In this document: positions 23,910 to 30,253 of the stretch, in pieces
How the letters are laid out: each line of letters opens with the position of its first letter
Numbering within the stretch: the first letter of the stretch is position 1
NCBI GenBank assembly: GCA_021776095.1
Contig: JAJFGO010000113.1
Coordinates: 1 to 41,087, forward strand
Reading direction: 5' to 3'
Length of the DNA: 41,087 bases
Source: Kiloniellaceae bacterium
GTDB taxonomy: Bacteria; Pseudomonadota; Alphaproteobacteria; Kiloniellales; J153
The notes under the pieces: model-generated
What the model saw: the letters and a program-made list of their open reading frames with translations, nothing else
What the model was told of the DNA's origin: nothing
Databases searched by the model: none
Translations under genes and position numbers: made by a program

Positions 23910-24038
23910 ATGAGCATTAATTACGCAAACAAAGTCTATACAGTCGTTATAGCGCTCACACCGTATTTCAACATCATAGAGACATTTGAGTCATATATAG
24001 ATGCAAAGGCATTTATTGACGCTAGGGGGCAGTTATGA
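23910..24038 (+). CDS. Hypothetical small protein (42 aa)
   Basis: ATG at 23910, with an in-frame ATG three codons earlier; TGA at 24036-24038 overlaps the next start by 4 bases. Product: NKVYTVVIALTPYFNIIETFESYIDAKAFIDARG, a beta-alpha-like small domain. The coupled overlap supports a real gene. The 184-bp gap before it has TAGAGGGT/ACCCTCTA arms (23777-23784, 23852-23859) and nothing else clear. Confidence 0.5.
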   Translation: MSINYANKVYTVVIALTPYFNIIETFESYIDAKAFIDARGQL

Positions 24039-24238
24039 GCACTAATAAAATCATATACACCGAGGAAAAGCACGATTACCCGATAACACTATATCAAGCC
24101 ACTAATGGTCTTTTTACAGTGCAATACGGTAAGCAATTGGACACGGCTTTAGATTACGCCGAGGCCGCCGCAAAGCTTGGCGAAGCTATCATGCACGCTT
24201 GCGCCTGTGACGGTTTAATAGATAACGAGGTAGAATAA
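24035..24238 (+). CDS. Hypothetical small protein (67 aa)
   Basis: Coupled (ATGA) to the preceding gene. A short beta-strand part (ITLYQATNGLFTVQYG) is followed by a helix (DYAEAAAKLGEAIMHACACDGLID). No DNA-binding or enzymatic motif. A typical phage early protein of unknown role; family not recognised. Confidence 0.65.
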   Translation: MSTNKIIYTEEKHDYPITLYQATNGLFTVQYGKQLDTALDYAEAAAKLGEAIMHACACDGLIDNEVE

Positions 24239-24278
24239 TCAAGCCATTTAGAAACTGGATTTTAGAAAGGAAAAGACA

Positions 24279-24638
24279 ATGACAACCTTACATAAAGCAA
24301 TAGAACGTATTCTTAGAAATGAGTTATCTGACCCTGACTATAGGGAAAGGTGGATTGATGATCTGGAAAACCAAGGTTGCGTAAGCGGCATGGTTGCGGG
24401 GCTAACCAGCTATAGTGACACTACAACATTCTTTGATGAGTATGAGGATGAAATACTGGATCTTGCCAAAGAATATGAATTTACTGCTGACATTATGGAA
24501 CTAGGGATGACCGGATTTAAAAATATAATTGCGTGGTTCGCATTTGAAACCCTTGCGCGAAGTGTTTTTGAAACTATGGATTTTGGCGAATTACCTAACG
24601 GTGACTTTGTGGCAACACTTACAGGTAAAGGGGAATAA
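24279..24638 (+). CDS. Conserved phage early protein (119 aa)
   Basis: AAAGGAAAAG ribosome site. Acidic helical protein with GCVSGMVAGLTSYSDTTTFFDEYEDEILDL (about 34-60) and a later LGMTGFKNIIAWFAFETLARSVFE. I recall the pattern G-C-x-S-G-M-V, a Y-x-D-T, then F-x-x-x-x-x-E-I from uncharacterised proteins of many phages (possibly DUF7222), but this is not certain. Function unknown. Confidence 0.7.
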   Translation: MTTLHKAIERILRNELSDPDYRERWIDDLENQGCVSGMVAGLTSYSDTTTFFDEYEDEILDLAKEYEFTADIMELGMTGFKNIIAWFAFETLARSVFETMDFGELPNGDFVATLTGKGE

Positions 24639-24640
24639 TC

Positions 24641-24823
24641 ATGATTAAAGATAGCGCAAAAAAACGTGGTGAATATTACCATGCCGTGTTGACCGTAACG
24701 GATAGCGATTATAAAAAGACGTACTATAGTAAAGACGTGTTTGTTAATCGCGCCACTGCATTAAAGCAAGCGGCATGGTGGAAATATGAAACCGAACAAA
24801 TTGGACAAGTAATAGACTACTGA
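24641..24823 (+). CDS. Hypothetical small protein (60 aa)
   Basis: Starts 2 bases after the previous stop. Basic and Tyr-rich, with a beta hairpin-like YYHAVLTVTDSDYKKTYYSK and a helix RATALKQAAWWKYETEQIG. No known motif. Part of the 24-25 kb early run that ends at the terminator at 25078-25106. Confidence 0.6.
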   Translation: MIKDSAKKRGEYYHAVLTVTDSDYKKTYYSKDVFVNRATALKQAAWWKYETEQIGQVIDY

Positions 24824-24838
24824 AAAGGAGACGGGATA

Positions 24839-25048
24839 ATGAGTAATTGGATAGACCATAATAGTGAATTGCGTAAACATATATATAGTGATGTTTACTA
24901 TTTAACGAGTATTACATTTAAAGACAGTGTGGCCGCAACATATTATTGCGCACTTGCCATTGACGGACTAACCAGGCTTAAGAGCATAAGATCATGGCGC
25001 GAGTTTAAGTTCTGGTTAGTGGCGCGGCTGATTAGGTCACTGCACTAA
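24839..25048 (+). CDS. Hypothetical small protein (69 aa)
   Basis: AAAGGAG ribosome site 8 bases before the ATG. Mostly helical (AATYYCALAIDGLTRLKSIRSW, FKFWLVARLIRSLH), amphipathic and slightly basic, without a clear membrane segment. It is the last gene before an intrinsic terminator. Function unknown. Confidence 0.6.
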   Translation: MSNWIDHNSELRKHIYSDVYYLTSITFKDSVAATYYCALAIDGLTRLKSIRSWREFKFWLVARLIRSLH

Positions 25049-25077
25049 AGTTTAGACATCCCGTCTAATACAACTTG

Positions 25078-25106
25078 CCCCGGTTAACGCCGGGGTATTT
25101 TTTTTT
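25078..25106 (+). terminator. Intrinsic terminator (25.1 kb)
   Basis: Stem CCCCGG/CCGGGG with loop TTAACG, followed by TA and nine T. Ends the first rightward early operon. Confidence 0.9.
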
Positions 25107-25143
25107 GCTTGCGTGGTGGCTGGGTGCGGTGCTATACGGGGGC

Positions 25144-25416
25144 ATGAAATTTAACATTGATAAGAAGATCAACTGTATAATACAAAGCCCTGCAATAGGA
25201 AATGTTTATAACGTCCGTGGCGGTAGTGGCGCAAGGCTGGGCTATATGATGATAATCATATCTATAGAACATGATCTGTGTACCGTCCTTACAGTCAATA
25301 AAGAAGGGTCTATCATATCAGGCTCTAATTATGCGGTGCATTATTTTGAGGATAAATGCCCTATGGCGTATTGTGCTGGCATTGAGGATCTAGCTTTTGA
25401 TATTGGCACAATCTGA
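25144..25416 (+). CDS. Hypothetical protein (90 aa)
   Basis: ATG at 25144 behind ACGGGGGC. A longer TTG-started frame would translate the terminator and is rejected. Beta-rich with two Cys (CAGIEDL near the end and INCIIQ near the start). It lies alone between two intrinsic terminators, which makes it a single-gene unit; a promoter of its own was not evident. Family not recognised. Confidence 0.6.
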   Translation: MKFNIDKKINCIIQSPAIGNVYNVRGGSGARLGYMMIIISIEHDLCTVLTVNKEGSIISGSNYAVHYFEDKCPMAYCAGIEDLAFDIGTI

Positions 25417-25475
25417 TTAACCCTATCTTAACAACTATCTGATATCATTAAGATATAACAATAATAATATAAATT

Positions 25476-25508
25476 CGGGATTGTCTATAATAGGACAGTC
25501 CCGTTTTT
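25476..25508 (+). terminator. Intrinsic terminator (25.5 kb)
   Basis: Ten-pair stem (25476-25485 with 25494-25503, one T-G pair), loop TATAATAG, then five T. Confidence 0.88.
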
Positions 25509-25536
25509 CGTGCCTGGATTTTGCCAGCATTATATG

Positions 25537-25564
25537 GAGTAAAACCCATATGAAACTTTTACTC
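25537..25564. repeat. Inverted repeat GAGTAAAA/TTTTACTC
   Basis: Perfect 8-bp arms with a 12-base spacer, about 125 bp upstream of the 25.69-kb promoter. There is no T-run; an operator or hairpin. Confidence 0.5.
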
Positions 25565-25687
25565 TAGATTTTCCGCGCTGTGAAAAACTCCATTTCAGAT
25601 TTGAAAACCCAAACAAGTTGAGGATTTTTGGTTAAAACCAAGACCGCAAATTTCTAAAAACACCCATCACATATTACATATTTTCCA

Positions 25688-25717
25688 TTGACATGTGATA
25701 CATGTTCGTGTCATAAT
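25688..25717 (+). promoter_or_regulatory. Sigma70-type promoter with operator-like motif
   Basis: TTGACA (25688-25693), 18 bases, CATAAT (25712-25717). The spacer holds the repeated TGATACATGTTCGT (25696-25709) and GTTCGTGTC, also present in the 35.93-kb promoter. It drives the operon that starts at 25755 after a GAGGAGG site. Confidence 0.7.
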
Positions 25718-25754
25718 ATAATTATACACAGATAATTGAGTTGAGGAGGATCAT

Positions 25755-25925
25755 ATGGCCGCAGATGCCACGAAAAAAAAGCTCGACAGGGGGGTGGTCG
25801 ATACGCTAAAAACCATAGAACAGGCACGCCACAAGCTCGCCAACGTTATGATGACCATGCGTTCGCTGGAAGCATATTGTGAGGTGCTGGAGATACCGTT
25901 AACAATGGAGGACGATGATGAGTGA
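25755..25925 (+). CDS. Small helical early protein (56 aa)
   Basis: GAGGAGG 6 bases before the ATG and directly after a promoter. Helical with LDRGVVDTLKTIEQARHKLANVMMTMRSLEAYCEVL and an acidic end (MEDDDE). Overlaps the next gene by 8 bases. Probably abundant at early times given the signals. No family recognised. Confidence 0.7.
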   Translation: MAADATKKKLDRGVVDTLKTIEQARHKLANVMMTMRSLEAYCEVLEIPLTMEDDDE

Positions 25926-26076
25926 CTACGAGTGCGGTAGATGCGGTCATGTTGGCCCTGCAAAAGCAGCAATCACAGATCGTGGTTGGTCAAACCCTTG
26001 GTGTTCCATGTGTGGACGTAACGACAGTTTAGAATTATGTAGTGAGGAGGATGACGATGACACTCGAAACAGCTAA
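25918..26076 (+). CDS. Zinc-ribbon micro-protein (52 aa)
   Basis: C-x2-C (CGRCG) near residue 6 and a second C-x2-C (CSMCG) about 25 residues later make a classical zinc ribbon; the tail is acidic (EEDDDD). It has its own GGAGG site and overlaps both neighbours. Such ribbons often bind host polymerase or nucleic acid, but the target cannot be told. Confidence 0.65.
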   Translation: MSDYECGRCGHVGPAKAAITDRGWSNPWCSMCGRNDSLELCSEEDDDDTRNS

Positions 26077-26251
26077 AGCATTTATACAGCAGGCACGTAA
26101 AGCTATGGAGGACGAGAGCTTAGACTTCACCTCGGACCTTGATTGCTCGATGGTGGACCTCATCAGCGACATGGAATACCATATAGGCCAGCGCGATGAG
26201 GTCGAGGGGCAGGTCGAGCTGGACCGCAAGAGAGATCAGGGGGTTGGGTGA
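26057..26251 (+). CDS. Small acidic helical protein (64 aa)
   Basis: ATG at 26057 placed by GAGGAGG at about 26044-26050; ATG 26051 is too close to it. Helical start (ETAKAFIQQARKAME), acidic middle, charged end (EGQVELDRKRDQG). Its TGA overlaps the next ATG. Function unknown. Confidence 0.6.
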   Translation: MTLETAKAFIQQARKAMEDESLDFTSDLDCSMVDLISDMEYHIGQRDEVEGQVELDRKRDQGVG

Positions 26252-26334
26252 TGACCAAAGACCGCATAGCAGAGAGTGATTGTATGCCGGATAAAATATT
26301 AGCGATGCTGGCCTATGTAAGGAGTGCTGGGTGA
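26251..26334 (+). CDS. Micro-ORF (27 aa)
   Basis: Start overlaps the previous stop by one base (TGATG) and its stop overlaps the following start in the same way. GGGGGTTGGG precedes. Short amphipathic peptide ending in MLAYVRSAG. It may exist mainly to couple translation along the operon. Confidence 0.4.
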   Translation: MTKDRIAESDCMPDKILAMLAYVRSAG

Positions 26335-26444
26335 TGTTATTCAAAATCAAGGCTTGGTGCCGCTTATTACTCACTAAAGAAGGCCGTAAGTGCCTAAAGG
26401 ATTTATACGATGCCTTGCGCGACCTTAGAAAGAAAACAAAATGA
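26334..26444 (+). CDS. Micro-ORF, basic helical (36 aa)
   Basis: TGATG coupling at its start, ATGA at its end, with GGAG upstream. Strongly basic helix (FKIKAWCRLLLTKEGRKCLKDLYDALRDLRKK). Both overlaps fit a translated gene. Unknown role. Confidence 0.5.
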   Translation: MLFKIKAWCRLLLTKEGRKCLKDLYDALRDLRKKTK

Positions 26445-26767
26445 CCGATGAAAAAGATATGCCGGAAGAAATATGGGCCAGTATAGACCTTGTTAATGGA
26501 GAGCCTTATCCCGGTAGCAGTACATTTATTGATTTTGGCGACCTCGGAGGTGTAAAATACATCCGCGCAGACATTGCTGGCAAAAACACCGTAGATGCAC
26601 AGTTCGATCTTTACGATGAGATGAACGACAAACACACCGCCGCCTGTGAGCTTATAGAGGTGCTAGTGAATTTGTTAACACATCACAATATTACATGTGC
26701 AAGTGGGTGGGAAGCACAAAAAGCCCTAACACAATACGAGCAGTTTAAAACAACGAAAGGAAACTAA
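26441..26767 (+). CDS. Hypothetical early protein (108 aa)
   Basis: Coupled to the micro-ORF upstream. The N-terminus EEIWASIDLVNGEPYPGSSTF, then VKYIRADI, looks like a small domain widespread in phages (W-A-x-x, Y-I-R-A-D). The C-terminus is helical with ACELIEVLVNLLTHHNITCASGWEAQKALTQYE. Its 3' end shares 17 bases with the DNA after the Gly-rich ORF (27342-27358). Confidence 0.7.
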   Translation: MTDEKDMPEEIWASIDLVNGEPYPGSSTFIDFGDLGGVKYIRADIAGKNTVDAQFDLYDEMNDKHTAACELIEVLVNLLTHHNITCASGWEAQKALTQYEQFKTTKGN

Positions 26768-26768
26768 A

Positions 26769-27149
26769 ATGACTATAGATGATCTAACAATTGGCGAAGC
26801 CAAACAGCTTGCGAACATGTTTGGTAGCAACACACCGTCCAGTGACGGACTCAATGGAATGATAGGCCAAAAGGTAATTATCAGGACATACTCTGCTGGC
26901 AACTGGTTCGGTGAGCTTGAGCAAAAATCAGGCACAGAGGTTATTCTTAAAAATGGACGGCGTATGTGGCGTTGGCATTGTAAGAAAAGTATATCACTTT
27001 CAGGTATTGCGTTGTACGGCATTAATCAAGACAAATCACGTATAGCCCCCGCTGTTCCGTCTGTGTGGCTTGATGCTATCGAGATTTTATCATGCTCTAA
27101 TGATGCGATTAAACTTATTGAGGGGGCCGATGATGCCAAGGCTGATTAA
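26769..27149 (+). CDS. DUF6948-type phage protein (126 aa)
   Basis: GAAAGGAAA ribosome site. IGQKVIIRTYSAGNWFGEL, EVILKNGRRMWRWHCKK, ISLSGIALYGINQDKS and VWLDAIEILSCS follow the family pattern of a common uncharacterised phage protein that I know as DUF6948. The role is not established. It overlaps the start of the Gly-rich ORF by 20 bases. Confidence 0.8.
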   Translation: MTIDDLTIGEAKQLANMFGSNTPSSDGLNGMIGQKVIIRTYSAGNWFGELEQKSGTEVILKNGRRMWRWHCKKSISLSGIALYGINQDKSRIAPAVPSVWLDAIEILSCSNDAIKLIEGADDAKAD

Positions 27150-27345
27150 ACAGGAAATTAATGGCGATTCCGATCCCGATGGCTCTAGCTATGGCGATGG
27201 CCCTGGCTCTGGCGATGGCTCTGGCTCTGGCGCTGGCTCTGGCTACTATGGCTCTGGCTACTATGGCTCTGGCTATGGCTACTATGGCTATGGCTATGGC
27301 TCTGGCGATGGCTCTGGCTCTAGCTCTGGCTCTGGCGATGGCTAA
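27130..27345 (+). CDS. Gly-rich hexanucleotide-repeat protein
   Basis: ATG at 27130 or 27133 after GAGGGGG. After ~12 ordinary residues the product is almost only Gly alternating with Ser, Asp and Tyr (GSGDGSGSG, GSGYYGSGYYGSG, GYGYYGYGYGSG), encoded by repeats of GGCTCT, GGCGAT and GGCTAT/TAC. The repeat leaves other frames open as Ala/Met-rich strings; those are artefacts. Silk-like and disordered; it could be real or a slippage-driven expansion. The DNA right after its stop is the 3' end of another gene. Confidence 0.5.
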   Translation: MMPRLIKQEINGDSDPDGSSYGDGPGSGDGSGSGAGSGYYGSGYYGSGYGYYGYGYGSGDGSGSSSGSGDG

Positions 27346-27373
27346 CACAATACGAGCAATGGAGGAAAGAACA

Positions 27374-27622
27374 GTGAGTGATTATAAAATCGAAAAAGGA
27401 ATACCAATGCCAGCGCCGGGGAATAAAAAAGGTCACGGCTTTAACACCAGATTTCCATTTAGCAAGATGTTGATAGGGGATAGTTTTATCATTGACCTAT
27501 CAAAAGAAAGGGCATCACCGGATAGTCTTAGAGGACACCTGCGTAATACGGCCAAAAACCACGGTATGGAAATCAGGGTTAAAAAAACAAATGAGACGCT
27601 GAGAGTGTGGAGAAGCAAATGA
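27374..27622 (+). CDS. Conserved small phage protein (82 aa)
   Basis: GTG at 27374, 8 bases after GGAGG, rather than far-upstream ATGs in the repeat. IEKGIPMPAPGNKKG, then FPFSKMLIGDSFII and a C-terminal VWRSK, match a frequent phage pattern (I-x-K-G-I/V-P-x-P, Y/F-P-F-x-x-M-x-x-G-D-S-F). It is a single-domain protein of unknown function, possibly DUF7303. Stop coupled (ATGA) to the next gene. Confidence 0.7.
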   Translation: MSDYKIEKGIPMPAPGNKKGHGFNTRFPFSKMLIGDSFIIDLSKERASPDSLRGHLRNTAKNHGMEIRVKKTNETLRVWRSK

Positions 27623-27978
27623 GTGATGAATTAAATATATGTCCTACCTGTGGCGCTTTACCTTGCGATCAAACCAACACCCGCCCCAGTGAGGCAAATA
27701 CGGATGCGCTTGATGTATACGAAGCGAGAACGCCACCACGGCACGCATCGTTTGCTGAAAAACAAATATGGCTCAAGGGGTTTGACGCTTGCGCTGCCAG
27801 CACCCGCTTAACCCAAGACGCGCAGGAATTGGAACGGCTTCGGGGGGCTTTAACTAAAATATCTACCTTTGGCGGGGTTGGTGTAGCGGAGGCCAATTTA
27901 GCCAACGATGAAAACAAGATCATCGACAGCACTATAATGGTTGCAAGACAAGCCCTCAATCAAAAGGAGCAGAGTTGA
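27619..27978 (+). CDS. Hypothetical protein with N-terminal CxxC (119 aa)
   Basis: ATG at 27619, ATGA-coupled. NICPTCGALPC near the N-terminus may bind zinc together with later Cys residues. A helical AEKQIWLKGFDACAAST and a C-terminal helix follow. Resembles early-phage proteins of unknown role; no precise family. Confidence 0.65.
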   Translation: MSDELNICPTCGALPCDQTNTRPSEANTDALDVYEARTPPRHASFAEKQIWLKGFDACAASTRLTQDAQELERLRGALTKISTFGGVGVAEANLANDENKIIDSTIMVARQALNQKEQS

Positions 27979-28130
27979 TGCGTAAATTACTTTGTTATAT
28001 TGGACTGCACGACTGGCGTTTGGATGGCTGCCTTTTCACATTAAGCCACCTTACGTGTAAGGTCTGCGGAACAAAAGCAGGGAAGCGTGTCCGATACCCT
28101 GAGAACATAAAAACTATAGAGGAAGATTAA
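27978..28130 (+). CDS. Small zinc-finger-like protein (50 aa), DUF1660-like
   Basis: ATG at 27978 overlaps the previous TGA by one base. MRKLLCYIGLHDW, then LTCKVCGTKAGKR, has the short Cys/His pattern (C-x4-H-x-W ... C-x2-C) of the prophage DUF1660 group. Assignment is tentative. Confidence 0.6.
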   Translation: MRKLLCYIGLHDWRLDGCLFTLSHLTCKVCGTKAGKRVRYPENIKTIEED

Positions 28131-28328
28131 ATGACTGACAAAGAAACACCAGCGGGGAGGGCTTTGATTGACGCCGATTTAGTCCCAACAAAACCAGACC
28201 AAAGCTTTTCTTACTGGGCTTCATTCTTGGTGGCCAACCACGAACAAACAATCCGCGAAGCCCTAACCCTGCTCGACACACAACAACGCCGGGACGCTAT
28301 TATGAACAAGCAGAAGGAAAGCAAATGA
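28131..28328 (+). CDS. Hypothetical small protein (65 aa)
   Basis: Starts right after the previous stop and couples (ATGA) to the next. Helical C-terminal half (HEQTIREALTLLDTQQRRDAIMN). The pattern of a short N-terminus and a helical IREAL segment recurs in this operon. Unknown role. Confidence 0.6.
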   Translation: MTDKETPAGRALIDADLVPTKPDQSFSYWASFLVANHEQTIREALTLLDTQQRRDAIMNKQKESK

Positions 28329-28672
28329 CCACTACCGAGTGCGGCTTGAAGGTTATCGAAGAGGCTTTGGAACGCGACATAGTTTTATTTGGTGTTACAG
28401 GAATGATATGTGATGCGCATCTTAAACAAGCCCTGCAAATCTGCCGCGACTTTAGGGAGAAGGTACCGGATAACATCGCTAGAGCAGCAGACCATTGGCA
28501 TATGATCGAAGGTGAAATTCGGACAAAGGGAACACATACAAATTACACAATGAGCATTCCTGCCCAGTCATTAAATGACAGTGATTTTCTTTTCTCAGAT
28601 TTTCACGATGGGGTCAAATTGCTAGCCAGTTTCGTGAAGGAAAACGACAATGAAATACGAAATAAAAAATAG
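28325..28672 (+). CDS. Hypothetical early protein (115 aa)
   Basis: ATGA-coupled. Contains LKVIEEALERDIVLFGV, LKQALQICRDFREK and a later beta-rich half (HTNYTMSIPAQSLNDSDFLFSDF). It overlaps the pentapeptide-repeat gene by 23 bases. No catalytic motif; not recognised. Confidence 0.6.
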   Translation: MTTTECGLKVIEEALERDIVLFGVTGMICDAHLKQALQICRDFREKVPDNIARAADHWHMIEGEIRTKGTHTNYTMSIPAQSLNDSDFLFSDFHDGVKLLASFVKENDNEIRNKK

Positions 28673-29120
28673 GTGGTCTGGCGCGGTCCAATTTACCGCC
28701 GAGATTAAATGTAAAAAGACAGAAATCGAGAGTATTAAAATCGGTTTGGCGGTTAAGTGGGCTGTCAAGAACGATGCCAATCTGTGCGATGCCAATCTGT
28801 GCGATGCCAATCTGAGCGGTGCCAATCTGTGCGATGCCAATCTGTGCGGTGGTGCAAAAGCATATGGTTACACATTCACACAAGCTCCAATTCAGATATT
28901 TGACAAATACATAATAGAAATATGGCAGGGGTTTATGAAGATAGGTTGCGAAAAGCACACACTTGCTGAATGGAAAGCCTTTAGCCAAAAATGTATTATT
29001 GAAATGGACGGTAAGGATGCAGCGGTGTGGTGGAAGAAATGGAAGCCAGCTTTGTTTGCTTTGGCAGAGGCGGGGGATAGGCTTGAGTTGCCGGAACAGG
29101 AGAACGACAATGACAAATGA
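28650..29120 (+). CDS. Pentapeptide-repeat phage protein (156 aa)
   Basis: The start MKYEIKNRWSGAVQFTAEI is a familiar phage N-terminal domain. Five pentapeptide repeats follow (about 43-67: ANLCD, ANLCD, ANLSG, ANLCD, ANLCG), encoded by 15-bp tandem repeats at about 28776-28850. The C-terminal domain has FMKIGCEKHTLAEWKAF, IIEMDGKDAAVWWKKW. Such repeats form a right-handed beta-helix; only five units is short for one. Role unknown. Confidence 0.75.
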   Translation: MKYEIKNRWSGAVQFTAEIKCKKTEIESIKIGLAVKWAVKNDANLCDANLCDANLSGANLCDANLCGGAKAYGYTFTQAPIQIFDKYIIEIWQGFMKIGCEKHTLAEWKAFSQKCIIEMDGKDAAVWWKKWKPALFALAEAGDRLELPEQENDNDK

Positions 29121-29562
29121 TGCGCTTGATTATTACCTCCAACGTGTTGATGAACATACGGGACATATACGCTATGAAATCCACGGCGCAAAAGAAGGCG
29201 GTGAAACTTTTATAGTTTTTCGCGGAGATAGGGCTAAAGAACAATCTGAGTTGTGTCTGAAAGCCCTAGAACAAAAGCCCGTTGATGTGGAGGGGTTGAA
29301 ACACAGTGTTGAATTATGTGTCGTGCGTATAGGGGGAGGATATGAAGCTGTAAGAGGGGCTAAAATGGCAATAGACCACCTCCAAGAACGCGGGATGCTG
29401 GCGCAGGGGTGGCGAGGTGATTATCCAGCAGAAGCTATTCACCAACTAAAAACCCACCAAGATCAATTAGATATGGATGGGATAATGGTCGGAGTTTCAA
29501 GGCAGGCTCTTGACGAACTGTTCGCCGCACTCCCATACCCCCCGGCAGAGGAAAAACAATGA
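29110..29562 (+). CDS. Hypothetical early protein (150 aa)
   Basis: ATG at 29110 behind CAGGAG, overlapping the previous gene by 11 bases; a longer frame to 28963 is a shadow of the pentapeptide gene. It has ALDYYLQRVDEHTGHIRYEI, a middle with VDVEGLKHSVELC, and a C-terminal helix. No motif of known activity. Confidence 0.65.
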   Translation: MTNDALDYYLQRVDEHTGHIRYEIHGAKEGGETFIVFRGDRAKEQSELCLKALEQKPVDVEGLKHSVELCVVRIGGGYEAVRGAKMAIDHLQERGMLAQGWRGDYPAEAIHQLKTHQDQLDMDGIMVGVSRQALDELFAALPYPPAEEKQ

Positions 29563-29834
29563 ACAAAGAAAAATTAATGACAGACCTAACTAACTGTTTG
29601 TGTGATGGCAATGAAGACTAGGGTGAAAACTGTTGTGACTTTGTTGAAGACCACGGCCCAGCTATCGCCGCCCTATTGCCGCTTTTGGAAGAGCTTATGA
29701 CCGAAGATAATCCAGACGTACAGCGTAGTGTCCAGTTTCAAGCCGTTATGATTCCGGTCAACCCGCTTGTGTGGCAAGACCTAACAACACAGATAACCAA
29801 GATAATAAGGAGTGAGAACGATGGAAAAACTTAG
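29559..29834 (+). pseudogene. Early gene interrupted by in-frame TAG
   Basis: ATGA-coupled start at 29559. Twenty codons (MNKEKLMTDLTNCLCDGNED), then TAG at 29619-29621, and 70 further open codons in the same frame (GENCCDFVEDHGPAIAALLP, later IPVNPLVWQDL) to TAG at 29834. The part after the stop looks like coding sequence. Either a recent nonsense mutation or stop read-through (TAG followed by G). No suppressor tRNA gene was seen in the window. Confidence 0.6.
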
Positions 29835-30081
29835 ACTTAACGAAAAGGCACAAAAAATACTGGACGCTGGCGGAATCGAGAGCATTGAAGACGAAGACCT
29901 TATTGAATACGCAAACAGCCTAGCTTGCTCAGACGGTTTTTGGTATGCACTGACAGATGGCGGGTATTTGAAAATCCGGGACATAGTAGCAGATACACAA
30001 CAAGCCGCAATGTTAGAAGAAGCGTTGTCACGGCTGTATGTGTTGCAGAGCGTATACGAGACAATAGTGCCGGAGATGTAA
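29821..30081 (+). CDS. Small acidic helical protein (86 aa)
   Basis: ATG at 29821 after AAGGAG; overlaps the interrupted gene's end by 14 bases. Helical (EKAQKILDAGGIESIEDEDLIEYANSL in part, AAMLEEALSRLYVLQSVYETI). Last gene before the 30.1-kb terminator. Unknown role. Confidence 0.65.
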   Translation: MEKLRLNEKAQKILDAGGIESIEDEDLIEYANSLACSDGFWYALTDGGYLKIRDIVADTQQAAMLEEALSRLYVLQSVYETIVPEM

Positions 30082-30109
30082 GCAGCAAACAGAATAGCCG
30101 AAAGGCTTA

Positions 30110-30181
30110 GGGGCTTCAGTTAGTACCAGTTTTTTACCCTAACTCCACGGAGTTCTGGGTGCGGCTGAAAGCCCCGTTTTT
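30110..30181 (+). terminator. Branched terminator-like structure (30.1 kb)
   Basis: Outer stem GGGGCTTCAG (30110-30119) with CTGAAAGCCCC (30165-30175, one bulged A) is followed by five T. Inside is ACCC-TA-AACTCC/GGAGTT-CT-GGGT (about 30136-30160). It is preceded by an AGCC-GAAA-GGCT hairpin. The inner arms make it more complex than a usual terminator. Confidence 0.75.
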
Positions 30182-30184
30182 ATA

Positions 30185-30213
30185 TGAGCCGATTAACGCA
30201 GACATTCGGCTCA
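30185..30213. repeat. Inverted repeat TGAGCCGA/TCGGCTCA
   Basis: Perfect 8-bp arms with a 13-base loop just after the 30.1-kb terminator and 40 bases before the next start. Possibly a second terminator element or an operator. Confidence 0.55.
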
Positions 30214-30253
30214 CTAACACTATAGTAGCACTAAGGAGAATCAGGAGTGAGTG

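Larger units (their letters stand above)
25417..25754. other. Regulatory gap between early operons
   Basis: 338 bases without a gene. Holds a terminator (25476-25508), an 8-bp inverted repeat (25537-25564), a TTGGTT-AA-AACCAA palindrome (25628-25641) and a promoter (25688-25717). A five-codon ATG frame inside the inverted repeat (25550) ends in TAG. Confidence 0.6.

Noticed and set aside
25075-25143. TTG-started extension of the 90-residue gene
   Set aside because: It would translate through the stem and T-run of an intrinsic terminator.
26120-26635. 171-codon minus-strand ORF
   Set aside because: Antisense to five tightly coupled plus-strand genes; basic, Leu/Ser-rich shadow composition.
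27161-27345. Ala/Met-rich frame (MALAMAMALALA...) fused ahead of the 27374 gene
   Set aside because: It is the other reading frame of the Gly-rich hexanucleotide repeat; the GTG with GGAGG at 27374 explains the real gene.
27115-27348. Minus-strand ARARAIARAI frame
   Set aside because: Antisense reading of the same repeat; no ribosome site.
28773-28850. Possible CRISPR-like tandem repeat
   Set aside because: Five contiguous 15-bp units without spacers, in frame, coding the ANLxx pentapeptide repeats.
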